Origin: Methanosarcina sp.
GTDB taxonomy: Archaea > Halobacteriota > Methanosarcinia > Methanosarcinales > Methanosarcinaceae
Length of the DNA stretch: 8,035 bases
Assembly (NCBI GenBank): GCA_013331265.1
Contig: DUGS01000102.1
Location: 1-8,035, forward strand
Direction of reading: 5' to 3'
The notes below the pieces were generated by a model, which was given only the letters and a program-made list of their open reading frames with translations, did not search any database and had not been told where the DNA came from. The translations under genes were made by a program, and so were the position numbers. This document shows, piece after piece, positions 4,196 to 8,035 of this stretch (positions are counted from its first letter, which is position 1; each line of letters begins with the position of its first letter).

Positions 4196-6574
4196 TTACC
4201 TGTATCCCACTAATCCAGCCGCCTCGACAGGTCTCTGGCCTCCTTTAAACTGCTCCTCTATCTTTTCATAGAACTGAGCAATGTTCTCGGTAATTGTGGG
4301 TTTTACTTTCTTAAGGGCCTCTTTAAAGTGCCTCATCTCAATCGCTTCTATATCGAAGTTCTCTCTGAGGGCAAACATTACAGCCTCTCTGCATACCGCT
4401 TCTATATCAGCACCCACATATCCTTCTGTTATACCGGCAAGGTTCTCAAGGTCCACGTCCTTTGCAAGAGGTGTATACTGTGTGTGGATCTTAAAGATCT
4501 TCAGCCTGCCCTTACGGTCAGGCGCCCCGACATAGACCAGCCTGTCAAAGCGGCCAGGACGCAGGATTGCCGGGTCAAGCAGGTTAGGGCGGTTAGTTGC
4601 GGCAATTATGACCACATCTTTGAGAGTTTCAAGCCCGTCCATCTCGGTCAGCAACTGGTTGAGCACCCTTTCAGAAGTCCGGCTGTCCGTGGATTCCATG
4701 CCCTGCATGGCTGCAATAGAATCGATCTCATCAAAGAAGACAACGCAGGGAGAGACCTGCCTCGCTTTCTTGAAGGTTTCCCGAATTGCTTTTTCCGACT
4801 CTCCAAGCCATTTCGAGAACATCTCCGGCCCTTTGACGCTTATGAAATTGGCATTTGACTCTTTTGCAACAGCCTGGGCTATCAGGGTCTTTCCTGTTCC
4901 CGGAGGACCGTAAAGCAGGATTCCCTTTGGAGCCTTTATTCCCATCTTGACAAACTTTTCCGGGTTTTTAATAGGCCACTCTACAGCTTCGATGATCGCA
5001 TTCTTTGCTTCATCAAGGCCTCCCACATCGTCCCAGCCAACCGAAGGCATCTCAACAAAGATCTCTCTCAGTGCTGAAGGTTCGGCTTCCATCAGGGCAT
5101 CTTCGAAGTTCTTTTTGGTTACAAAGATCTTCTCCAGCCTCTCAGGAGGAATTGTTTCGTTTTCCAGGTCGAGGTCAGGCAGGTTTTCCCTGAGGCACCT
5201 CATTGCTGCTTCCTGCACGAGAGCCAGAAGGTCTGCACCTACAAAGCCCTGAGTCCTCTCAGCCAGGGACATGAGATACAGGTTTGTTTTCTCTTTCTTT
5301 TCTCTCTCTATGGCAGCTTCATCGACCTCAATGGCAGCCACGGCTTCGGTTTCAATTTCAGCTGTGGCTTCAGTTCCGATTTCCACTTCAGGCTCGCTTA
5401 CCACGGTTTCTTCATCTTTTTCAATTGGCATGCCTCTTGTGTGGATCTGCAGGATCTCGTACCTGTCTTTGGTGTCAGGCACTCCAATATGGATTTCTCT
5501 GTCAAAGCGGCCTGGTCTCCTGAGGGCGGGGTCGATTGCGTCCACACGGTTGGTAGCCCCTATAACCACGACCTGCCCTCTTTCTTCCATCCCGTCAAGC
5601 AGGGTCAGGAGCTGGGCAACAACTCGCCTTTCCACTTCTCCTGTCACGTTTTCCCTTTTAGGGGCAATGGAGTCTATCTCATCAATGAAGATAACTGAAG
5701 GAGCTTCCTGGGTTGCCTCTTCGAAGATCTTTCTTAACCTTTCCTCACTTTCCCCGTAGAACTTTCCTACAATCTCGGGGCCGGCAATGTAATGGAAGCT
5801 AGCTCCGGACTCGTTTGCCACGGCTTTTGCGATCAGGGTCTTTCCGGTTCCGGGTGGGCCGTAGAGGATAACCCCCTTTGGAGGCTCTATGTTAAGGTGG
5901 GCAAAGAGTTCCGGGTGTTTCATAGGCATCTCTATCATTTCCCGGACGCGCATGATCTCCTGCCCAAGCCCTCCAATGTCTTCGTATGTTGTGACGCCTC
6001 TTGTCGCTTTTTCGTAGCCCTGTACCGGCTTTTTCCTGAGCTCAATATTTGTGACTTCTGTGATCAGGACAATGGTGTTTGAGGGGTCTGTATCAACGGC
6101 AACCAGCGGGATTACCTGGCTTGTTGTCAGGGACTCAGTCATTGGCTGAGACATCGAATTAATAATCGGAATTATGTCTCCCCTGAAAACAGGCCTTTTC
6201 AGGATGTGCCGCTTTATAATCTCATTTGCATGTTCCCCAAACTGAAGTTCGGGTCCTCCCTGAGTCATGCTTTCCGGAAGTGCCAGGACCAGCTTCTTTG
6301 CTTCCGGGGCTTCAACCTTTTTAATGGTCACCTTTTCCCCTATGGAGACCCCGGCGTTCTGCCGGATGAAATTGTCAATTCTCACTATTCCCTGTTCCCA
6401 GTCCTGCCTGTCTGCTCTCCATACCTTCGCTGTGGTCTTTTTCTTTCCCCTTATCTCCACAATGTCACCGGGAGATAGCTGAAGTTTCAATAGCGCTGTA
6501 GGGTCAAGCCGGATAATTCCTCTTCCAAGGTCAATAGGATATGCCTTTTCGACCTTCAACTGTATTTCTTCCAT
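4196..6574 (-). CDS. cdc48: Cdc48/VAT-type double AAA+ ATPase (p97 homologue)
   Basis: This 792-residue hexameric, cytosolic protein unfoldase hydrolyses ATP to pull apart tagged or misfolded proteins and can work with the 20S proteasome. The N-domain (about 1-185) has the double-psi barrel starting LKVEKAYPIDLGRGIIRLD. D1 has Walker A GPPGTGKT (239-246), pore loop KFYGESE (271-277), Walker B VIFIDE (294-299), sensor-1 Asn342 and the arginine-finger region RRPGRFDRE (352-360). D2 has Walker A GPPGTGKT (556-563), pore loop KWLGESE (588-594), Walker B VVFFDE (611-616), sensor-1 Asn661 and RPGRFDR (672-678). All catalytic residues are intact in both rings. An unusual acidic insertion at about 386-430 lies at the D1 AAA core/lid junction and contains three degenerate octads (VEIGTEAT, AEIETEAV, AAIEVDEA). 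The tail ends LVGYR, with a penultimate Tyr reminiscent of proteasome-docking tails. The start at 6574 gives the canonical N-terminus; GGGATGATC lies just upstream. Confidence 0.97.
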   Translation of the reverse strand: MEEIQLKVEKAYPIDLGRGIIRLDPTALLKLQLSPGDIVEIRGKKKTTAKVWRADRQDWEQGIVRIDNFIRQNAGVSIGEKVTIKKVEAPEAKKLVLALPESMTQGGPELQFGEHANEIIKRHILKRPVFRGDIIPIINSMSQPMTESLTTSQVIPLVAVDTDPSNTIVLITEVTNIELRKKPVQGYEKATRGVTTYEDIGGLGQEIMRVREMIEMPMKHPELFAHLNIEPPKGVILYGPPGTGKTLIAKAVANESGASFHYIAGPEIVGKFYGESEERLRKIFEEATQEAPSVIFIDEIDSIAPKRENVTGEVERRVVAQLLTLLDGMEERGQVVVIGATNRVDAIDPALRRPGRFDREIHIGVPDTKDRYEILQIHTRGMPIEKDEETVVSEPEVEIGTEATAEIETEAVAAIEVDEAAIEREKKEKTNLYLMSLAERTQGFVGADLLALVQEAAMRCLRENLPDLDLENETIPPERLEKIFVTKKNFEDALMEAEPSALREIFVEMPSVGWDDVGGLDEAKNAIIEAVEWPIKNPEKFVKMGIKAPKGILLYGPPGTGKTLIAQAVAKESNANFISVKGPEMFSKWLGESEKAIRETFKKARQVSPCVVFFDEIDSIAAMQGMESTDSRTSERVLNQLLTEMDGLETLKDVVIIAATNRPNLLDPAILRPGRFDRLVYVGAPDRKGRLKIFKIHTQYTPLAKDVDLENLAGITEGYVGADIEAVCREAVMFALRENFDIEAIEMRHFKEALKKVKPTITENIAQFYEKIEEQFKGGQRPVEAAGLVGYR
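5285..5419 (-). other. acidic octad-repeat insertion in the D1 lid region of Cdc48
   Basis: This stretch encodes residues 386-430, between the end of the D1 AAA core (IHTRGMPIEKDE) and the lid (LAERTQGFVGADLLAL). It is rich in Glu, Ala, Val, Ile and Thr and ends in a charged EREKKEK. The DNA shows 18-bp near-repeats at 5342-5359 and 5366-5383, 24 bp apart, that match eight-residue units, suggesting growth by repeat expansion. Typical archaeal Cdc48 and VAT proteins run straight from core to lid here. Confidence 0.7.
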
Positions 6575-6589
6575 GGATCATCCCGAAAA

Positions 6590-6636
6590 TAGTTGTCTTT
6601 TTGATTGTAATTTATCTGGTAATGAACATAAAATGA
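6590..6636 (-). promoter_or_regulatory. candidate cdc48 promoter region
   Basis: The best TATA-like element upstream of cdc48 on the minus strand is CATTTTATGTTC (6625-6636). It would start transcription near 6605 and leave a leader of about 30 nt. The match is modest, and a second AT-rich stretch (ATAAATTAC, 6607-6615) is too close to the start codon to be likely. Confidence 0.3.
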
Positions 6637-6664
6637 AGGGATATTGGCTTTTTTCGAATTCTTT

Positions 6665-6729
6665 GGATCGAATACTTCTTAACTGCCGTTTTCTATGGAT
6701 CAAGTAATTCTTAACTGTCTGTTTTCTAT
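6665..6729. repeat. tandem pair of about 32-bp repeats upstream of cdc48
   Basis: Two adjoining copies (6665-6696, 32 bp; 6697-6729, 33 bp) both begin GGATC and end GTTTTCTAT, with TTCTTAACTG in the middle. They differ by a few substitutions and a one-base indel. They lie 30-100 bp upstream of the candidate cdc48 TATA element, a usual place for regulator binding in archaea. Confidence 0.7.
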
Positions 6730-6761
6730 ATTAGATGCTCTTTTTATTTTAATTCCTGTCA

Positions 6762-6984
6762 TCCGGAAAATTTGTCCTGTAACATATACTCCGGAGCATG
6801 CCGTGAATCTCATAGTTTCCGGAAGCTCCCTACTGGTTATATACATGCCGGTTTCCGTTTTGCTCTTCCGGAAAACATACTTTAGTCAGTTTCAGGTACT
6901 TTAAGTACAAGATCTGGATGCTCAAGCACCGGGCAATAGCGTAGTATATTTTAACACTCAAATATTTATATTATAATGTCCGGA
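6762..6984. repeat. cluster of five TCCGGA palindromes
   Basis: The palindromic hexamer TCCGGA occurs at 6762, 6790, 6818, 6867 and 6979. The first three are exactly 28 bp apart. Elsewhere I found it only at about 5803, 6273 and 7738, inside genes. The extended form tends toward TTCCGGAA. The sites could bind a dimeric regulator shared by cdc48 and nadE, or be remnants of another repeat. Confidence 0.5.
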
Positions 6985-7023
6985 AGATGAGTCTTCTATA
7001 TTCTCCATTTATTAAATAAGTTT

Positions 7024-7063
7024 ACCTTCCACTCTGTTTTCTCTGGAAGGTTAATATATTTAC
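7024..7063 (+). promoter_or_regulatory. nadE promoter with adjoining inverted repeat
   Basis: A perfect 8-bp inverted repeat, ACCTTCCA (7024-7031) and TGGAAGGT (7044-7051), flanks a 12-nt spacer and runs directly into a TATA-like element TTAATATATTT (7051-7061). The right arm would overlap the BRE, where transcription factor B binds, so a protein on this site could block or help initiation. Transcription would begin near 7085, giving a leader of about 100-125 nt. A second TATA-like GTGTATAAAAC lies at 7071-7081. Confidence 0.5.
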
Positions 7064-7091
7064 AGCTTCTGTGTATAAAACTGTTTAACAA

Positions 7092-7128
7092 GGTCTGAAT
7101 TAAACTTTCCGATGTTAGTATTCAGACC
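7092..7128 (+). promoter_or_regulatory. 9-bp stem-loop in the nadE leader
   Basis: GGTCTGAAT (7092-7100) pairs perfectly with ATTCAGACC (7120-7128). Inside, TAA (7101-7103) can also pair with TTA (7115-7117). A C-run (7125-7130) follows. This is the longest perfect inverted repeat I found in the window. It could be a leader RNA structure or a DNA operator just downstream of the transcription start. It does not match a riboswitch class I can name. Confidence 0.45.
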
Positions 7129-7151
7129 CCCCAGTAAAGCAGCCTTTTATT

Positions 7152-7171
7152 TAATCTCAAGTTGGAGATTA
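7152..7171 (+). promoter_or_regulatory. hairpin covering the upstream nadE Shine-Dalgarno sequence
   Basis: TAATCTC (7152-7158) pairs with GAGATTA (7165-7171) across a 6-nt loop. The right arm contains most of the GGAG (7164-7167) that would serve the ATG at 7182. If folded, this would hide that ribosome-binding site. Confidence 0.4.
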
Positions 7172-7211
7172 TTGAATTCGTATGATTCATAAATTCCAGG
7201 GACTTAAGAGT

Positions 7212-7982
7212 ATGGACCTTGAAAAAGCACAGAACAGGATTATTGATTTTATCCGGGATAAGGCTGGCAAAGCAGGTGTAAGCGGGGTAGTTGTAGGCAT
7301 TAGCGGCGGAATTGATTCCGCCCTCTCCGCAACTCTTGCCGTAAAAGCTCTCGGAAAGGACAGGGTTCTTGGCATTCATATGCCCGAAAGCGGCCTTACC
7401 CCTGCTGTTGACAGCGAAGATGCTAAAACTCTGGCAGACTGGCTCGGGATAGAATACCGGATAATTGACATCTCAGGCATTATCTCAGCTTTCATGGCTG
7501 CTGTCCCGGAAAGCGGATCTTCAGACCGGCTTACCAGAGGCAACCTGAAAGCAAGGACCAGGATGTCCATTCTCTATTTTCATGCAAACCAGCTGAACCG
7601 AATGGTTATTGGAACAGGAAACAGGACTGAGATCCTTCTTGGCTACTATACAAAATACGGGGACGGTGGTGTTGACATCGAACCTGTAGGCGGACTTTAC
7701 AAAACTGAAGTATGGGAGCTTTCCCGCAGGCTTGGGATTCCGGAACCTCTCATTACCAAAAAACCGTCTGCTGGACTATGGGCAGGCCAGACCGATGAAG
7801 CAGATCTCGGTATTTCGTACGTGAAGGTTGATGAAGTGCTCAGGATGCTTGAAGATGGTGCAGAACCGGAAAAAATTCTGAATAAGACCGGGGTTTCTGC
7901 TGAACAGCTAAACTCTGTTACCAGGCGCATTGAAAGAAATGAACATAAAAGAAAAGCTCCGCCTGTGCCGGAAATGTACTGA
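7212..7982 (+). CDS. nadE: NH3-dependent NAD(+) synthetase
   Basis: This cytosolic enzyme makes NAD from deamido-NAD, ATP and ammonia, the last step of NAD synthesis. Counted from the ATG at 7212 it has 256 residues, normal for the ammonia-only form; there is no N-terminal glutaminase domain. The ATP pyrophosphatase loop is GISGGIDSALSATLA at about 34-48. Other family blocks are GTGNRTEILLGYYTKYGDGG (about 135-154), the IEPVGGLYKTEVWELSRRLGIP block and KPSAGLWAGQTDEADLG (about 186-202), which form the deamido-NAD and metal sites. The C-terminus ends HKRKAPPVPEMY. All expected catalytic segments are present. An in-frame ATG at 7182 would add ten residues (MIHKFQGLKS); I prefer 7212 because the conserved N-terminus begins there and AGGG lies 10 nt upstream, though the 7182 start has a GGAG at 7164. 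The gene is divergent from cdc48 and appears to have its own promoter. Confidence 0.96.
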   Translation: MDLEKAQNRIIDFIRDKAGKAGVSGVVVGISGGIDSALSATLAVKALGKDRVLGIHMPESGLTPAVDSEDAKTLADWLGIEYRIIDISGIISAFMAAVPESGSSDRLTRGNLKARTRMSILYFHANQLNRMVIGTGNRTEILLGYYTKYGDGGVDIEPVGGLYKTEVWELSRRLGIPEPLITKKPSAGLWAGQTDEADLGISYVKVDEVLRMLEDGAEPEKILNKTGVSAEQLNSVTRRIERNEHKRKAPPVPEMY

Positions 7983-7996
7983 ACTTGCAGGACTGA

Positions 7997-8035
7997 GCGA
8001 TTTAACTGGAGTGATTTAACTGGAGCGATTTAACT
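7997..8035. repeat. 14-bp tandem repeat running off the window
   Basis: The unit G(C/T)GATTTAACTGGA occurs at 7997-8010 and 8011-8024, and a third copy is cut by the window end at 8035 after 11 bases. Copies differ at one base (C or T at position 2). The array begins 15 bp after the nadE stop codon. Its full length is not visible, and it looks like a minisatellite. Confidence 0.85.

Larger units (their letters stand above)
6575..7211. other. divergent intergenic region between cdc48 and nadE
   Basis: These 637 bp lack a convincing gene. A plus-strand frame at 6695-6904 encodes a 69-residue hydrophobic peptide but has no Shine-Dalgarno sequence and starts inside a tandem repeat, so I leave it uncalled. 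The region holds a 32-bp tandem repeat (6665-6729), five TCCGGA palindromes (6762-6984), a perfect GTACTT-T-AAGTAC palindrome (6896-6908), a TATA-like stretch (6958-6977), and the inverted-repeat-rich promoter and leader of nadE (7024-7171). Confidence 0.7.

Noticed and set aside
4328..4858. Long plus-strand frames opposite cdc48, including one of 176 codons.
   Set aside because: They are antisense shadows of a fully convincing AAA+ ATPase gene.
6695..6904. A plus-strand frame of 69 codons with two hydrophobic stretches, possibly a small membrane protein.
   Set aside because: There is no Shine-Dalgarno sequence, the ATG lies in a tandem repeat, and the frame spans four of the TCCGGA sites. 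I kept it only as a remote possibility.
1..8035. CRISPR array, tRNA or rRNA.
   Set aside because: No regularly spaced 25-37-bp repeats with unique spacers were seen, and no tRNA T-loop/anticodon arrangement or rRNA-like conserved stretch was found on either strand.

Overview
The window looks like chromosomal DNA of a methanogenic archaeon, most likely Methanosarcina. The evidence is a full-length Cdc48/VAT-type double AAA+ ATPase, a stand-alone archaeal PRC-barrel protein, an archaeal-style ammonia-dependent NAD synthetase, AT-rich intergenic DNA with TATA-box-like elements, and termination signals built from T-tracts. The genus assignment rests on remembered family resemblance and no search was run.

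Layout. The left part (about 1-3050) is an accessory-looking, AT-rich block on the minus strand: two different class I SAM-dependent methyltransferases (159-899 and 1179-1883) and a C-terminal-HNH nuclease (1998-3047). The genes have separate promoters and gaps of 114-279 bp, so this is not a tight operon. The methyltransferase at 159-899 carries small tandem duplications at both ends. From 3048 to 3794 there is about 750 bp without a convincing gene. It holds the HNH promoter with palindromes, a run of short hairpins, a GC-rich REP-like element and a serial poly-T terminator. The middle is core cellular machinery on the minus strand: cdc48 (4196-6574) and, 146 bp further along in its direction of transcription, an 84-residue PRC-barrel protein resembling the CdpB-type archaeal division proteins (3795-4049). 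On the right, after a 637-bp repeat-rich divergent intergenic region, nadE (7212-7982) runs on the plus strand, followed by a 14-bp tandem repeat that continues past the window edge.

How the genes work together. Cdc48 is a general protein unfoldase that can feed the 20S proteasome. The PRC-barrel protein may be a division-ring or membrane-associated partner. NadE makes NAD. They share a neighbourhood but no obvious pathway. No complete new multi-gene system is evident. The points most worth a second look are the octad-repeat acidic insertion in Cdc48, the inverted-repeat-rich leader of nadE (including a hairpin over the upstream Shine-Dalgarno sequence), the cluster of TCCGGA palindromes between cdc48 and nadE, and the CdpB-like protein beside cdc48.
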